Part shown: positions 27,804 to 41,191 of the stretch, piece after piece
How the letters are laid out: each line of letters opens with the position of its first letter
How positions within the stretch are numbered: position 1 is the stretch's first letter
Source: Legionella cardiaca
Lineage (GTDB): Bacteria; Pseudomonadota; Gammaproteobacteria; Legionellales; Legionellaceae
DNA: 64,000 bases
Assembly (NCBI RefSeq): GCF_029026145.1
Contig: NZ_CP119078.1
Span: 1,797,036 to 1,861,035 of the forward strand
Direction of reading: 5' to 3'
Notes under the pieces: model-generated
Database searches by the model: none
The model's input: only the letters and a program-made list of their open reading frames with translations
What the model was told of the DNA's origin: nothing
Made by a program: the position numbers and the translations under genes

Positions 27804-30065
27804 TCAGCAGACCCCTTCTCTATGATCGTGACTATCGAAATGCAATTTGCCATCTTTTACTTTTAGTGTAACGTGACCACCATTTGCCAATTTGCCAAAA
27901 AGTAGTTCGTCAGCAAGTGGCTTTTTGACGTTTTCTTGAATCAATCTTGCCATGGGTCGAGCACCCATTGCTTTATCATAGCCATGTTCAATGAGCCAAT
28001 CACGTGCAGCTTGATCAACCTTAAAGGTTACTCCTTTATTACTTAATTGCTCATCAAGTTCCATGATAAATTTGTCAACCACTAAACCGATAGTTGCCGT
28101 ATCTAACGGAGCAAAATTAATAATTGCATCTAATCTATTTCTAAATTCTGGGCTAAATTGACGCTTGAGAACTTCCAGGCCATCGTTACTGTTGTCCTGT
28201 AAAGAAAAGCCGATAGAATTTCTACTGATTTCACTTGCCCCAGCATTAGAAGTCATTACTAAAATAACATGTCTAAAATCAGCTTGACGTCCATTGGTAT
28301 CGGTTAGCGTGCCATGATCCATAATTTGGAGCAATAAATTAAAGACATCCGGATGGGCTTTTTCTATCTCATCCAAAAGCAGTACAGCATGTGGATTTTT
28401 AGTCACAGCCTCCGTTAGCAATCCCCCTTGATCATAACCAACATAGCCTGGAGGTGCACCAATCAAACGAGAAACAGTATGTTTTTCCATGTATTCAGAC
28501 ATATCAAAGCGAAGCAGTTCAATGCCTAACACATTTGCCAGCTGTTTCGTCACCTCGGTTTTACCAACCCCGGTAGGACCGGCAAATAAGAAACAGCCTA
28601 CTGGTTTTTGTGGTTCACGCAATCCTGAACGAGCAAGCTTAATTGCAGAGGCGAGCGCTGTAATCGCATCATCTTGTCCATAAACCAGTAATTTCAAGTC
28701 TCGCTCAAGATTACGTAATGTATCTTTGTCTCTTGCTGATACTTTTTTAACAGGTATACGGGCAATTTTAGCAACCACACTTTCAATTTCGGTAACTGAA
28801 ATAATTTTCTTGCGTTTATTGGCGGTTAGCAGATTTTGATAAGCGCCAGCTTCATCCACAACATCAATTGCTTTATCTGGTAAAAAGCGATCATTAATGT
28901 ATTTGGCAGATAACTCTGCAGCGGCTTTTAATGCCGGGATAGAGAACTTGACGCCATGGTGTTCTTCCAGGCGCCCCTTCAATCCTTTAAGAATTTCAAA
29001 TGTTTCATCAATGCTTGGTTCTGTAATATCAATTTTTTGGAAACGTCTTGCAAGTGCCCTATCTTTTTCAAAAATACCACGATACTCCTGATAAGTTGTT
29101 GAACCTATGCATTTTAATTCACCATTAGCAAGTAAAGGTTTAATGAGATTTGAAGCATCCATTACCCCACCAGATGCAGCCCCGGCCCCAATAATAGTAT
29201 GGATTTCGTCAATAAAAAGAACCGCACCATCTTGCTGTGATAATTGTTTTAGGACGGCTTTTAGACGTTTTTCAAAGTCACCGCGGTATTTGGTTCCCGC
29301 CAGCAATGCACCCAAATCAAGGGAGTAAACGACACAATTATGAATAGCCTCTGGGACTTCACCATCAACTATTCGACGAGCCAATCCTTCTGCAATTGCT
29401 GTTTTACCAACCCCTGCCTCTCCTACTAATAGGGGGTTGTTTTTTCTGCGACGACATAGGACCTGAATAGTTCGTTGAATTTCTTCATGACGACCAATTA
29501 ATGGATCAATTTTACCCAGTCGAGCTCGTTTATTAAGATTCATGCAATAGCTTTCGAGCGGTGACTCATTAACTTCATTGCCCAAGCCTTCTTCATCCAT
29601 AGAATGCATACCTTCGCCCATATCACTGTGATATTTGGATACACCATGAGAGATGTAATTGATAACATCCAGGCGAGTGATGTTCTCGCGGCGCAGAAAA
29701 TAAACGGCTTGACTTTCTTGTTCACTAAAAATAGCTGCTAATACATTAGCCCCAGTAACTTCTGTTTTTCCCGCAGACTGCACATGAAATACAGCACGCT
29801 GCAAAACACGTTGAAAGCCGAGTGTTGGTTGAGTTTCTCTATCTAGCTCATCTTCCGGAATTCTAGGAGTAGTCTCATCAATAAATTCGATTAAATCTCG
29901 ACGCAAAGCATCAATATTTGCATCACAAGCCTGAAGTACATTGCCTGCAGCCGGATTATCAAGCAGCGATAAAAGCAAATGTTCAACAGTCATAAATTCA
30001 TGACGCTTCTCTTTTGCTTCCTTAAAGGCCAGATTTAAGGTGAATTCAAGTTCTTTATTTAACAT
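27804..30065 (-). CDS. clpA: ATP-dependent Clp protease ATPase subunit ClpA
   Basis: A 753-aa AAA+ unfoldase that feeds substrates to ClpP. The N-terminal Clp-N repeats (1-145) bind ClpS. AAA1 has Walker [10 protein letters not shown] and Walker [13 protein letters not shown]2 has Walker [10 protein letters not shown], Walker [15 protein letters not shown] and the C-terminal [11 protein letters not shown] sensor-2 region. Length and the absence of a long middle coiled coil distinguish it from ClpB. It follows clpS by 30 bp on the same strand, the usual clpS-clpA pair, and ends in a strong terminator. Confidence 0.97.
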   Translation of the reverse strand: MLNKELEFTLNLAFKEAKEKRHEFMTVEHLLLSLLDNPAAGNVLQACDANIDALRRDLIEFIDETTPRIPEDELDRETQPTLGFQRVLQRAVFHVQSAGKTEVTGANVLAAIFSEQESQAVYFLRRENITRLDVINYISHGVSKYHSDMGEGMHSMDEEGLGNEVNESPLESYCMNLNKRARLGKIDPLIGRHEEIQRTIQVLCRRRKNNPLLVGEAGVGKTAIAEGLARRIVDGEVPEAIHNCVVYSLDLGALLAGTKYRGDFEKRLKAVLKQLSQQDGAVLFIDEIHTIIGAGAASGGVMDASNLIKPLLANGELKCIGSTTYQEYRGIFEKDRALARRFQKIDITEPSIDETFEILKGLKGRLEEHHGVKFSIPALKAAAELSAKYINDRFLPDKAIDVVDEAGAYQNLLTANKRKKIISVTEIESVVAKIARIPVKKVSARDKDTLRNLERDLKLLVYGQDDAITALASAIKLARSGLREPQKPVGCFLFAGPTGVGKTEVTKQLANVLGIELLRFDMSEYMEKHTVSRLIGAPPGYVGYDQGGLLTEAVTKNPHAVLLLDEIEKAHPDVFNLLLQIMDHGTLTDTNGRQADFRHVILVMTSNAGASEISRNSIGFSLQDNSNDGLEVLKRQFSPEFRNRLDAIINFAPLDTATIGLVVDKFIMELDEQLSNKGVTFKVDQAARDWLIEHGYDKAMGARPMARLIQENVKKPLADELLFGKLANGGHVTLKVKDGKLHFDSHDHREGVC

Positions 30066-30095
30066 TGTCGTTGCTCCTATCTCCAGCCACCACTA

Positions 30096-30425
30096 TTATT
30101 CTGGTTCCATGGTACATAACAGTGGGTGTTGATTGCTTCTAGCATGATCATTAACTAAAGCCACTTTTGTTTCTGCTATGTCCCTTGTAAAAACACCACA
30201 AACACCTTTTCCCACAATATGAACCTGTAACATCACCTGAGTTGCTATCTCTTCATTTAAGTGGAAGAACCGCTTTAAAACTTCCACAACAAACTCCATA
30301 GGAGTGTAATCGTCATTAAGTAAAATGACTTTGTATTTCCTCGGCTGTTTAACCTCTGGTAAAACTTCCGATTCAGCCGTTTTACGTTCAACTATTTCGT
30401 CTAAGGACCATCCACTCATAACCAC
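30096..30425 (-). CDS. clpS: ClpA adaptor protein ClpS
   Basis: A 109-aa N-recognin adaptor that delivers N-degron substrates to ClpAP. The core [28 protein letters not shown] is diagnostic: the DD-x-T-x-M residues form the N-degron pocket. [19 protein letters not shown] and a C-terminal [10 protein letters not shown] complete it. Compared with E. coli ClpS the N-terminal tail that reaches into ClpA is retained (about 25 residues). It is the first gene of the clpS-clpA operon. Confidence 0.96.
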   Translation of the reverse strand: MVMSGWSLDEIVERKTAESEVLPEVKQPRKYKVILLNDDYTPMEFVVEVLKRFFHLNEEIATQVMLQVHIVGKGVCGVFTRDIAETKVALVNDHARSNQHPLLCTMEPE

Positions 30426-30783
30426 ATACCCTTTATTAATTTTATAGACTTCTAACGCACATTTGGCCAGTAAAAATTGATTTAATTCTTGAAAAAATTA
30501 AACCTTGCGATAATCAACAACATCTTGATTAGATTGCATTCAATCTGGCGTCCACAATTGGTTTTTAAATTACCAGTATTATTCGTCTGTAAAATAGAGT
30601 TGCTGCAAAAATTCCCTGCATTCTTCAGATAAAAATTATCCATTTTATTTATTTGAGGTAAAATTTGCTACGATGTCCTGAGAAAAGGCAAAGTAACCTC
30701 AAGAGGGTTAAGATCTCTAATATTGAAAAACCTTGGTACAAAATGTATCAAGGTTTTTCATGCTTCAATTTAAAGTATAGTCT
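30426..30783. other. Intergenic region upstream of clpS and downstream of icd
   Basis: This 358-bp AT-rich spacer must contain the clpS promoter at its left and holds the icd terminator (30726-30758) at its right. No convincing promoter hexamers or genes were pinned down. Confidence 0.5.
30726..30758 (-). terminator. Rho-independent terminator of icd
   Basis: AAAAACCTTG (30726-30735) pairs with CAAGGTTTTT (30749-30758). The arms supply a U tract in either direction, so it could act bidirectionally. It lies 25 bp past the icd stop codon. Confidence 0.85.
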
Positions 30784-32040
30784 TTACATGTGCTTAATCA
30801 TTGCTTCGGCAAATCCTGAACTGCTGACACAAGTAGCACCTTCCATTAGACGCTCAAAATCATAAGTTACAGTCCTCGCCTCAATAGCGCCTTCCATGCC
30901 CTTGATAATATAGTCGGCCGCCTCAGTCCATCCCAAATGACGAAGCATCATTTCAGCAGACAAAATCAGGGAACCAGGATTCACTTTGTCTTGACCAGCA
31001 TATTTGGGAGCAGTACCGTGAGTTGCTTCAAACACTGCGACCTCATCACCAATGTTGGCCCCGGGAGCAATACCAATACCACCAACCTGCGCAGCAAGCG
31101 CATCAGAAATATAATCACCATTTAAATTCAATGTAGCAATAACACTGTAATCTTCTGGTCTTAACAGAATTTGTTGTAAGAAAGCATCCGCAATAACATC
31201 TTTAATAATAATTGTCTTGCCATTTTTAGGGTTAGTAAGTTGCATCCAGGGTCCACCTTGATATTCAGTTGCACCAAAACTATCTTTCGCAACTTGATAT
31301 CCCCAATCCTTAAAAGCACCTTCAGTAAATTTCATAATGTTACCTTTATGAACCAATGTCACTGAGTCACGATTATTATCAATGGCATACTGAATGGCAG
31401 CTTTTACTAAACGAGTAGTACCTTCTTTAGATACTGGCTTAATGCCGATTCCACAATGTTCAGGAAAGCGTATTTTTTTAACACCCATTTCCTGTTGCAG
31501 AAAATTAATAATTTTCTTCGCTTCCGCTGTGTCAGCTTGCCATTCGATTCCTGCATAAATATCTTCTGAGTTTTCGCGGAATATAACCATGTCCGTTTTC
31601 CATGGCTCTTTAACAGGGCTTGGTGTCCCCGCAAAATAACGAACTGGACGCAAACAAGTATACAAATCAAGATCTTGACGAATTGCTACGTTCAAAGAGC
31701 GAATCCCCCCGCCTACTGGCGTAGTCAGCGGACCTTTAATCGCGACAACAAATTTCTTCAAAGCATCTAAAGTTTCTTTAGGTAACCATTGGCCATCACC
31801 ATAAACTTTTGTTGCCTTTTCACCTGCATACACCTCCATCCACGCAATTTTCTTTTTACCACCATAAGCTTTCGCTACTGCAGCATCCACAACACGCATC
31901 ATTGGCGGAGTAACGTCGACACCAATACCATCACCTTCAATAAAAGGAATAATTGGAAAATTAGGAACCTTTAGAGACAAATCAGCAGCAACAGTAATGG
32001 CCTCTCCTTGTGCTGGTACATGAATTTTTTCGAATGTCAT
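30784..32040 (-). CDS. icd: NADP-dependent isocitrate dehydrogenase
   Basis: A 418-aa TCA-cycle enzyme converting isocitrate to 2-oxoglutarate. Substrate-binding [18 protein letters not shown] includes the serine equivalent to E. coli Ser113, target of AceK phosphorylation. [12 protein letters not shown] and the NADP-side block [20 protein letters not shown] are typical. I chose the ATG at 32040 and not the upstream in-frame start at 32058, because GGAG sits 6 nt before it and the resulting length matches E. coli Icd (416 aa). It is monocistronic with a clear terminator. Confidence 0.96.
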   Translation of the reverse strand: MTFEKIHVPAQGEAITVAADLSLKVPNFPIIPFIEGDGIGVDVTPPMMRVVDAAVAKAYGGKKKIAWMEVYAGEKATKVYGDGQWLPKETLDALKKFVVAIKGPLTTPVGGGIRSLNVAIRQDLDLYTCLRPVRYFAGTPSPVKEPWKTDMVIFRENSEDIYAGIEWQADTAEAKKIINFLQQEMGVKKIRFPEHCGIGIKPVSKEGTTRLVKAAIQYAIDNNRDSVTLVHKGNIMKFTEGAFKDWGYQVAKDSFGATEYQGGPWMQLTNPKNGKTIIIKDVIADAFLQQILLRPEDYSVIATLNLNGDYISDALAAQVGGIGIAPGANIGDEVAVFEATHGTAPKYAGQDKVNPGSLILSAEMMLRHLGWTEAADYIIKGMEGAIEARTVTYDFERLMEGATCVSSSGFAEAMIKHM

Positions 32041-32326
32041 TGGTAACTCCATCGTCAATTTAAAGTGAATGATTCAAGCAGTCGGATTTAAGCGAAAATC
32101 TTAGAAACATTAAAAAAGGAACGATTATTTCAAGAATTTTTACTAATTCTCGCAATGTACCTGTTTGCTTAGAAATTTTTGAAAAATCGAGCAGATTCAA
32201 AGACCTTGATCTTCGCAAATATCCAACTGCAATTTTTTGCAATAATCATAACATGCGAAAACCCTTTGTCCCAAATGCGTTTCACTGCATAATAAATCTT
32301 TTTTAAAGATTTAATAGATATTAGCC

Positions 32327-32893
32327 GTGACTGACATTTTACTATTCAATAAACCTTATGATGTCTTAAGCCAATTTACTGGTGAGAAAGACGACAAAAC
32401 ATTGGCTGATTACATTAAGCTACCTAATTTTTATGCTGCTGGGCGTTTAGATAAAAATAGTGAAGGTTTACTTTTACTCACCAATGATGGTCGATTACAG
32501 CATCAGTTAACCGATCCTCGTTTTAATAAAGAAAAATCATATTGGGTTCAAATTGAGGGTATACCGCAGGAAAGCGATCTCAATCCTTTGCGAGAAGGTT
32601 TAAAGCTTAAGCAAATTCGTTTTTTGCCTGCTAAAGTTAAAATTATTACCGAGCCTCTTTTATGGGAACGTAACCCACCTATACGCTTTCGTAAAACCGT
32701 ACCCACATCATGGTTAGAAATTATCTTATGCGAAGGAAAGAATCACCAGGTTCGTAAGATGACTGCAGCAATCGGCTTCCCCACTTTAAGATTGGTACGG
32801 CATAAAATCGCAAATTGGTCTATAGGTGATCTGCAGCCAGGTGAGTATCGTATTACATCGGTAGATATGAAGGGGCTAAAAAAGCAACGCTAA
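32327..32893 (+). CDS. rluE: 23S rRNA pseudouridine synthase RluE
   Basis: A 188-aa RsuA/RluE-type pseudouridine synthase lacking the N-terminal S4 domain, which fits RluE (U2457 of 23S rRNA in E. coli). The catalytic aspartate is in AAGRLDKNSEGLLLLTNDG (about residue 41), with KSYWVQIEG and LCEGKNHQVRKMTAAIGFPTLRLVR following as the usual motifs II and III. The start is GTG at 32327. The gene stands alone, convergent with mreD. Confidence 0.9.
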   Translation: MTDILLFNKPYDVLSQFTGEKDDKTLADYIKLPNFYAAGRLDKNSEGLLLLTNDGRLQHQLTDPRFNKEKSYWVQIEGIPQESDLNPLREGLKLKQIRFLPAKVKIITEPLLWERNPPIRFRKTVPTSWLEIILCEGKNHQVRKMTAAIGFPTLRLVRHKIANWSIGDLQPGEYRITSVDMKGLKKQR

Positions 32894-32929
32894 CTACAAA
32901 ACTTGCAGGTTACGGCCCCTCTCAGTGGC

Positions 32930-33408
32930 TTAACGCCCATAAAACGCTTTGGCACGCAATGTATCATCGGCCAGCAATCTTACCCAGGGCCAAAGAATCA
33001 TGCTAAGCGCAGCGCTGCCAACAGACATAATAAAAGCGACATGGTAGCCAAGAAATACTTCCATCATTAAAATTAGAATTTGATAGAGTAAGCAGAAAAA
33101 ACCTATTAAGGCCATTTGTTGGCCTATAGAGAAGAAGTTAAAACGCCGCTCCTTATTACTGGCAATCCAGGTAACAACCGACAGCGCAAATGCATGCTCT
33201 CCAAGAACGGTAGCTAACAACACATCGAGAATCAAGCCAATCAATAACAAGCTCAATATATTAAAATGGTTCGGTAGAAAAAACTGTAAATATAAAACCA
33301 GCATCAAAACCCAAGGAGGCCTTAAACCAATTAGTAAATCGGGTAAAGGTAAAATAGTTAAAGCCAGTGCCAAGATAACAGCAACAAATATACGTAAATG
33401 TAATGAGT

Positions 33409-33412
<4 letters not shown>
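32930..33412 (-). CDS. mreD: Rod-shape-determining protein MreD
   Basis: A 160-aa inner-membrane protein with about five to six hydrophobic segments. It opens with an MreD-like first span and LPDLLIGLRPPWVLMLVLY. It is poorly conserved in general but unambiguous by position, overlapping the mreC stop by 4 bp in the order mreB-mreC-mreD. It helps organise the elongasome. Confidence 0.92.
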
Positions 33413-35995
<2,583 letters not shown>

Positions 35996-36313
35996 TTAGC
36001 CAATCGTAAAAACTGCTTGAAGCTGCTCCATATGATTTTTAACGAATTGTTTTCCTAATCCCTTGACTTGTGCTAATTCTTCGATTGATTTAAAACGACC
36101 ATGCTCTTCTCTATATTGCACAATAGCTTCTGCACGCTTTTTGCCTATCCCTTTTACAGATTGGGAAAGAATAGCAGCATCGGCTTTGTTTAGATCAATT
36201 CTACTTTGAGAAGCCATAGCCGCAGACTTTGAGTGACCTGGATTCGTTGCAGCTTGTAGAGGGAAAGATACGCACAAAGATAATACAGCAGCAGCAAATA
36301 AATTTGCTTTCAT
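35996..36313 (-). CDS. ComEA-like exported helix-hairpin-helix protein
   Basis: A 105-aa protein with a signal peptide (about 1-20, ending PLQAA) and a tandem helix-hairpin-helix domain: IDLNKADAAILSQSVKGIGKKRAEAI and FKSIEELAQVKGLGKQFVKNH. Such small ComEA proteins bind incoming DNA in the periplasm during natural transformation, and Legionella is transformable. I start at the ATG at 36313, which has an AAGGAG Shine-Dalgarno. The longer in-frame version adds 20 residues before the signal peptide. It lies downstream of the M20 peptidase gene on the same strand. Confidence 0.88.
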   Translation of the reverse strand: MKANLFAAAVLSLCVSFPLQAATNPGHSKSAAMASQSRIDLNKADAAILSQSVKGIGKKRAEAIVQYREEHGRFKSIEELAQVKGLGKQFVKNHMEQLQAVFTIG

Positions 36314-36377
36314 TTTTATTTTCTCCTTAATTGTTGGACTACCGGGATTTAGAATGGTTTCCAACCAATCCAAATCG

Positions 36378-36411
36378 CCTCGATTTCTTGCTCATACGCA
36401 AGAAGCCGAGG
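36378..36411. other. Hairpin between the M20 peptidase and ComEA-like genes
   Basis: TTCTTGC/GCAAGAA with outer CCTCG/CGAGG arms forms a two-part stem. No U tract follows directly on the minus strand, so a terminator reading is weak. It may be an RNA-processing or stability element. Confidence 0.4.
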
Positions 36412-36429
36412 AGTATCGCAGTATTTTTT

Positions 36430-37854
36430 TTATCTGTCGAGATTTACGTGATTAAAGTGCGAATTTAGCACATAAGCAACGCAAGCCGTTAATTTTTCAA
36501 CCATTTTCAAATGCAAGAACTCATTTGGACCATGCGCATTGGAATGAGGTCCCAAAACGCCAGTAATCATAAATTGAGCTTTAGGAAATTTTTCACCTAG
36601 CATTCCCATGAAAGGAATGGTTCCTCCTTCTCCAATATACGCTGCCGGCCTATTATAAAAGGTTACGGAGGCATTATTCACCGCTTTCTCCAGCCATGGC
36701 ACCATTTTAGGCGCATTCCAGCCAACTGCTCCGTCATGGATATGGAAAGCTACTTTAGCTTGATAAGGTGGGTTTTCTGTTAATGCCTGCTGCATTGCCA
36801 AAGCCGCTTTTTCAGGGCAAACCAAAGGAGGTAATCGCATGGACAGCTTTAATGAGGTTTTTGGTCTAAGCACATTACCCGCATCTGTAATAGCAGGTAA
36901 ACCAAGGGCACCCGTAACTGCAAGTGCGGGCCGCCAAGTACGATTTAAGAGCAATTGCTGCTTATCCTTTGTAACCGGTTCAACACCCGGATGGAAAGGA
37001 AAATTACTATAGAGCTCCTCACCTAAAATTTCAGCACAGGATGTTGCTTGGTTGATGCGTTCTTCAGGAATGTCACAGAACAAGGCATCTAACTTAATTT
37101 CACCACTTACTTCATCTTCAATACGGCTTATTAATTGTTTTGCTATGCGAAAACTGTCTGCCACTACGCCACTGGCATAACCTGAATGAACACCTTCGGT
37201 AAGTAGCTCGACTGACAATTCACCTGTTACATTGCCACGCAAGGAAGTTGTCATCCAAAGTTGCTGATAATTACCGGCACCAGAATCAAGACAAATGACT
37301 AAAGAAGGCTCTCCTATTTTTTCCTTTAGCGCATCAATATAGAAAGGCAAGTCATAACTGCCACTTTCTTCACAAGCTTCAATAATTAAAATGCAACGAG
37401 CATGGGGCAAGCCCTGCTCTTGTAGAGCACGTATTGCTGTCAATGAAGCATAAGCTGAATAACCATCATCAGCTCCTCCTCGCCCATAAAGCTTGCCATC
37501 TTTAATAACAGGCTGCCACGGCCCTAATCCCTCTCTCCATCCAGTCATTTCAGGTTGTTTATCTAAATGCCCATACAGCAAAACGGTTTCATCCCGAAGT
37601 CCTGGCACTTCCATAAATAATAACGGGGTACGATTGGGCAAACGAACAACTTCTAAAGTCATTCCCAAAGGTGCATTGGCCCTACACCAATTAGCCACAT
37701 GGTTAACCGCTTGTTCCATATAACCATGTTCCTGCCACTGTTTATCAAAATGAGGCGACTTATTTGGAATTTTTATATAGTCGCAAAGACTTGGAAGAAT
37801 ATTTTCCTGCCATTGCAATGTAATGTATTCAGACAATCTCTGGGGATTCAACAT
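36430..37854 (-). CDS. M20-family metallopeptidase (dipeptidase-like)
   Basis: A 474-aa zinc peptidase of the M20/ArgE/DapE clan. Metal ligands and catalytic residues are visible in LYGHLDKQPEMTGW (His, Asp), GRGGADDGYSAYAS (Asp), IEACEESGSYD (Glu-Glu), VICLDSGAGN (Asp) and LGPHSNAHGPNEF (His). A dimerisation domain lies between (about 205-330). No signal peptide is present, so it acts in the cytosol. It probably trims dipeptides or acylated amino acids, useful to an amino-acid-consuming bacterium. The start overlaps murG by 26 bp, and GGAG 7 nt upstream supports the ATG at 37854. It belongs to the ppsA-to-peptidase run. Confidence 0.87.
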   Translation of the reverse strand: MLNPQRLSEYITLQWQENILPSLCDYIKIPNKSPHFDKQWQEHGYMEQAVNHVANWCRANAPLGMTLEVVRLPNRTPLLFMEVPGLRDETVLLYGHLDKQPEMTGWREGLGPWQPVIKDGKLYGRGGADDGYSAYASLTAIRALQEQGLPHARCILIIEACEESGSYDLPFYIDALKEKIGEPSLVICLDSGAGNYQQLWMTTSLRGNVTGELSVELLTEGVHSGYASGVVADSFRIAKQLISRIEDEVSGEIKLDALFCDIPEERINQATSCAEILGEELYSNFPFHPGVEPVTKDKQQLLLNRTWRPALAVTGALGLPAITDAGNVLRPKTSLKLSMRLPPLVCPEKAALAMQQALTENPPYQAKVAFHIHDGAVGWNAPKMVPWLEKAVNNASVTFYNRPAAYIGEGGTIPFMGMLGEKFPKAQFMITGVLGPHSNAHGPNEFLHLKMVEKLTACVAYVLNSHFNHVNLDR

Positions 37855-38920
37855 GCATCTGCTCCTTGATCAGCGTAATAATTTTCAAGGCAGCAGACTC
37901 GATCTCTAACGCCTTAATTTTGGCAATAATCTCTTCTTTGTGTTGATTAACATCCTCGATAGCCACTAAAAGGGATTGGGGTGTTAAATTTTCTTCTTCA
38001 ACAACAGTGCTGATACCCTGTTCCTTAAAATAGCGCGCATTTTGAATTTGATCTCCCCGACTTACTTTTGCAGATAAAGGAATTAAAATATGTGGTTTTC
38101 CCAAAGCGAGAATTTCATACAGTGCATTTGCTCCAGCACGCGAAATAACAATATCACTGGCAGCAAATAGATCAGCTAACTCTTCATTAGCATATTCAAA
38201 TTGGCAGTAATTATTTTTATTAAGCAAATTGCTATCTATCTTACCTTTGCCACATAAATGAATAATTTGGTAATGTTCACCTAAAAAAGATAAGGATTCT
38301 CTTAATACTTTGTTGAGTAAGGCTGAGCCCTGGCTACCTCCTACAACTAATAAACAAGGTTTTTCCTCAGTAAAACCGCATAAAGCCAGCCCTTTTGCTT
38401 TGGAACCTTTAAATAATTGTGCGCGTATTGGCGTTCCGGTGATTTCAACCTTTTCTTGTTTTTTAAAATGTTTTTTGGCTGCTGCAAAAGTAACACAGAT
38501 TTTATCAACAAAAGGAAAGCTTAAACGATTAGCGAGACCTGGTGTCATATCTGACTCATGCGCAATCACTGGTATTCTATGTAACCAGGCAGCAACAACA
38601 ACAGGAAACGCAACAAACCCTCCCTTGGAAAACACAACATCCGTTTTAAGTTTTCGTAATAAGCAATAAGCCTGGCTAATACCAAGAAAAATTTTTAAAG
38701 GATCTAAAAAATTTTTCCAACTAAAATAACGTCGTAATTTGCCACTACTGACACCATGATAAGGAATAGTTAATGAACTTATCATGTTTTTCTCTATGCC
38801 ATCTTCCGAGCCTATGTAATCAATTTGCCAGTCATTTGTTTGTAAAATCTCAATTAATGCCAAATTAGGTGTTACATGACCTGCGGTGCCACCACCAGTA
38901 AAAACGATACGAGGATTCAT
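37829..38920 (-). CDS. murG: UDP-GlcNAc:lipid I N-acetylglucosaminyltransferase MurG, Firmicutes-type
   Basis: A 363-aa GT28 enzyme. Lipid-binding GGGTAGHVTPNLALI, acceptor loops FSKGGFVAFPVVVAAW and HESDMTPGLANRLSFP, donor-binding VVGGSQGSALLNKVL and the C-terminal SRAGANALYEILALGKPHIL are all present, so it should be catalytically competent. Blocks such as IPYHGVSSGKLRRYFSWKNF and SRGDQIQNARYF match MurG of low-GC Gram-positives far better than E. coli MurG (which has HEQNGIAGLTN and DRQQYWNA). It is not in a division/cell-wall cluster but between nadC and the peptidase gene, with 4-bp and 26-bp overlaps. It may be a second, transferred murG. Confidence 0.88.
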   Translation of the reverse strand: MNPRIVFTGGGTAGHVTPNLALIEILQTNDWQIDYIGSEDGIEKNMISSLTIPYHGVSSGKLRRYFSWKNFLDPLKIFLGISQAYCLLRKLKTDVVFSKGGFVAFPVVVAAWLHRIPVIAHESDMTPGLANRLSFPFVDKICVTFAAAKKHFKKQEKVEITGTPIRAQLFKGSKAKGLALCGFTEEKPCLLVVGGSQGSALLNKVLRESLSFLGEHYQIIHLCGKGKIDSNLLNKNNYCQFEYANEELADLFAASDIVISRAGANALYEILALGKPHILIPLSAKVSRGDQIQNARYFKEQGISTVVEEENLTPQSLLVAIEDVNQHKEEIIAKIKALEIESAALKIITLIKEQMHVESPEIV

Positions 38921-39756
38921 TTGACTTCCCTAACCAATAAACTTAGATCAATGGCTTGAATTGATTTGGTAATTGAACCAACCGAAATATAATCAACTCC
39001 TGTCTCAGCTACTGCTCTAATTGTTGATAAATCGATACCACCTGAGGCCTCTAATTCACATCGACCTTTCGTTATTTCTACTGCTTCAACAAGCATAGCA
39101 TTGCTGAAATTATCGAGCAAAATCCGATCAGGCTTGGCCGCAAGTGCTTCTTGTAACTCATCTAATGTTTCAACCTCAACTTCAATAAAAAAACCACTAT
39201 ATTTCTCTTTTGCCAAAATCACGGCTTTTGTAATTGATCCGCAAGATTTAATATGGTTTTCTTTAATTAAAAATGCATCATACAATCCCATGCGATGGTT
39301 TACTCCCCCAGCACAGCTCACCGCGTATTTCTGTGCCTTTCTAAGACCGGGTATGGTTTTGCGTGTATCTAACAAACGCGTTTTTGTGCCTTGTAGTTTA
39401 AATAAATAACGATAAGCCTGAGTTGCCGTTCCTGATAATGTTTGCAGGAAATTTAACGCTGTCCTTTCAGCGGTTAGAATATCAGCAGCCACTCCCCTTA
39501 TCTTACATAATGTTGCCGGTCCATCCAGCCATTGACCTTCTTGAACAAACCAAGTTATTTCTATCCCACGATTAACTTCAGCAAAAACTTCATTAACCCA
39601 GGGACATCCACATACAAGCATCGGTTCACGTGAAATGATTTCTGCCTCCGCCATTAATTGTGGCGAGAGTAAGGCGGCACTAACATCCCCACTCCCAATA
39701 TCTTCGGCTAAAGCACGTTTAACATCCACTAAAATATCTGTTTTATTTATTGTCAT
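38917..39756 (-). CDS. nadC: Nicotinate-nucleotide pyrophosphorylase (carboxylating) NadC
   Basis: A 279-aa enzyme making nicotinate mononucleotide from quinolinate and PRPP. Diagnostic segments are ALAEDIGSGDVSAAL, ERTALNFLQTLSGTATQ, LLDTRKTIPGLRKAQKYAV, NHRMGLYDAFLIKENHI and the C-terminal ELEASGGIDLSTIRAVAETGVDYISVG. It overlaps the antiporter gene by 14 bp upstream and murG by 4 bp downstream. The other de novo NAD genes (nadB, nadA) are in a separate operon about 8 kb to the right. Confidence 0.96.
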   Translation of the reverse strand: MTINKTDILVDVKRALAEDIGSGDVSAALLSPQLMAEAEIISREPMLVCGCPWVNEVFAEVNRGIEITWFVQEGQWLDGPATLCKIRGVAADILTAERTALNFLQTLSGTATQAYRYLFKLQGTKTRLLDTRKTIPGLRKAQKYAVSCAGGVNHRMGLYDAFLIKENHIKSCGSITKAVILAKEKYSGFFIEVEVETLDELQEALAAKPDRILLDNFSNAMLVEAVEITKGRCELEASGGIDLSTIRAVAETGVDYISVGSITKSIQAIDLSLLVREVK

Positions 39757-41191
39757 GTTTTGCTGCTCTTCGTGTATATCTTGATTTTAACAAGGGTGGG
39801 GCAATGAATGTGGTCACAATAACCATTAGAATAATTGCAGAAAACAATTGATCAGAAATAACTCCTAGTGTTCGACCAATTGAAGCAAAAACCAGCCCTA
39901 CCTCGCCACGAGGCATCATGCCAATACCAATTAATAAACGATCGTCTTTACGGTTTGCACCCAATCCACTTATTAATTTCCCTATAATTGCAGCAAGAAT
40001 AAGTCCTGTAGACATGAGCAAGACAGACCAATTAACAAATGTCTCAAGCTTCACTTGAATGCCAATTAAAATAAAAAATAGTGGTGCAAGAATGGACTCC
40101 AATGGACCAACCAAATTTTTAATGCTGCGAGCATCTGTACCTTGTCCCTTGGAATTGGAAAAAAGGCCGTCATGAAGGATTAAACCTGCAGCAAAAGCAC
40201 CGATAATCGCAGCAAGGTCAACCAATGTAGCCAGCCAAGCTAAAAGCATTACAAAAATAAATGAAGCAAGTAATTTAACTTCCCAAAATTCCAGGAAATT
40301 ATCAAAAAAAATAACAACTTTACGCAAAAGGAAAGGACCAAGCGTTAATGCTGCACCAAAGAATAGTAATGCTGAAATAGTAATACGCAAAATTATTGTA
40401 AAATCAACAACATCGCTTATTATGACCGAACTTACTACGGCTAAAATAATAAGTCCTAAAATGTCGTCAATCATTGCGGCACCCAAAATAGTTCGTGCTT
40501 CTCGGGTACGCAATTTTTTCATTTCCGAAAGGACCCGGGCAGTAATCCCAACACTGGTTGCAGATAAAGTCGCTGCTACAAATAAGTCTACTTTATAAGA
40601 AGCAGTAGGAAGCAAAAGATGTGCAACAATGAAGCCCAAAATGATAGGGGCTAAAACGCCAAGTAAAGCCACCTGCAGTGACTCGCGCCCCGTATGTTTT
40701 AACTCCTCAATTGAACTTTCCAAACCTACCATAAAAAGTAAAAAAATAACGCCATAGCGCGAGAAAACATCGAGAATATATCCTATTTTGATGAAATCAA
40801 GGCCGTGCAGCGATGTTAAAGCAGCGGTCACCTGAGCGGCATACACAGGATCAGTAACGTTTGCTGCCACCGCTTCGGAAACGGACATGCCTCTTAACAT
40901 TTCCCGCATAATGTTAAAAATTTCCGGTCCTTCACGCAAAATCACGGCTAGATGTAAACCAAAGTAGTAGCAGACATTACCTAGAAGAACGCCCATCAAC
41001 AGTTCACCCAAAACACCAGGTTGATTAAATCGTCGTGCAAGAAAACGGCCAATAAGGGCAAAAAATAAAATGAGAGTTACCCATAGGAGTATAGGAGCAA
41101 TGGGATCATGGTGGCTATCTTGAGGTACACCCGCATACAAGAAGGCAGGAAAAATCCCTGCCAATATTAGATAGCAAAGAGAACGTCTCAT
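39743..41191 (-). CDS. Monovalent cation:proton antiporter, CPA2 family
   Basis: A 482-aa membrane protein with an N-terminal cleavable-looking hydrophobic segment ending LYAG and about twelve further spans of the Na_H_exchanger fold. [16 protein letters not shown] is the typical first family block, the ion-site region reads [17 protein letters not shown] with the paired aspartates of electrogenic antiporters, and [12 protein letters not shown] lies near the C-terminus. No TrkA-N domain is attached. Sodium or potassium exchange cannot be separated from sequence. It overlaps ppsA by 4 bp and nadC by 14 bp. Confidence 0.87.
   Translation of the reverse strand: MRRSLCYLILAGIFPAFLYAGVPQDSHHDPIAPILLWVTLILFFALIGRFLARRFNQPGVLGELLMGVLLGNVCYYFGLHLAVILREGPEIFNIMREMLRGMSVSEAVAANVTDPVYAAQVTAALTSLHGLDFIKIGYILDVFSRYGVIFLLFMVGLESSIEELKHTGRESLQVALLGVLAPIILGFIVAHLLLPTASYKVDLFVAATLSATSVGITARVLSEMKKLRTREARTILGAAMIDDILGLIILAVVSSVIISDVVDFTIILRITISALLFFGAALTLGPFLLRKVVIFFDNFLEFWEVKLLASFIFVMLLAWLATLVDLAAIIGAFAAGLILHDGLFSNSKGQGTDARSIKNLVGPLESILAPLFFILIGIQVKLETFVNWSVLLMSTGLILAAIIGKLISGLGANRKDDRLLIGIGMMPRGEVGLVFASIGRTLGVISDQLFSAIILMVIVTTFIAPPLLKSRYTRRAAKHDNK

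Noticed and set aside
28489-29328. Antisense frames opposite clpA
   Set aside because: Shadow frames of a highly conserved gene with no homology or ribosome-binding sites.
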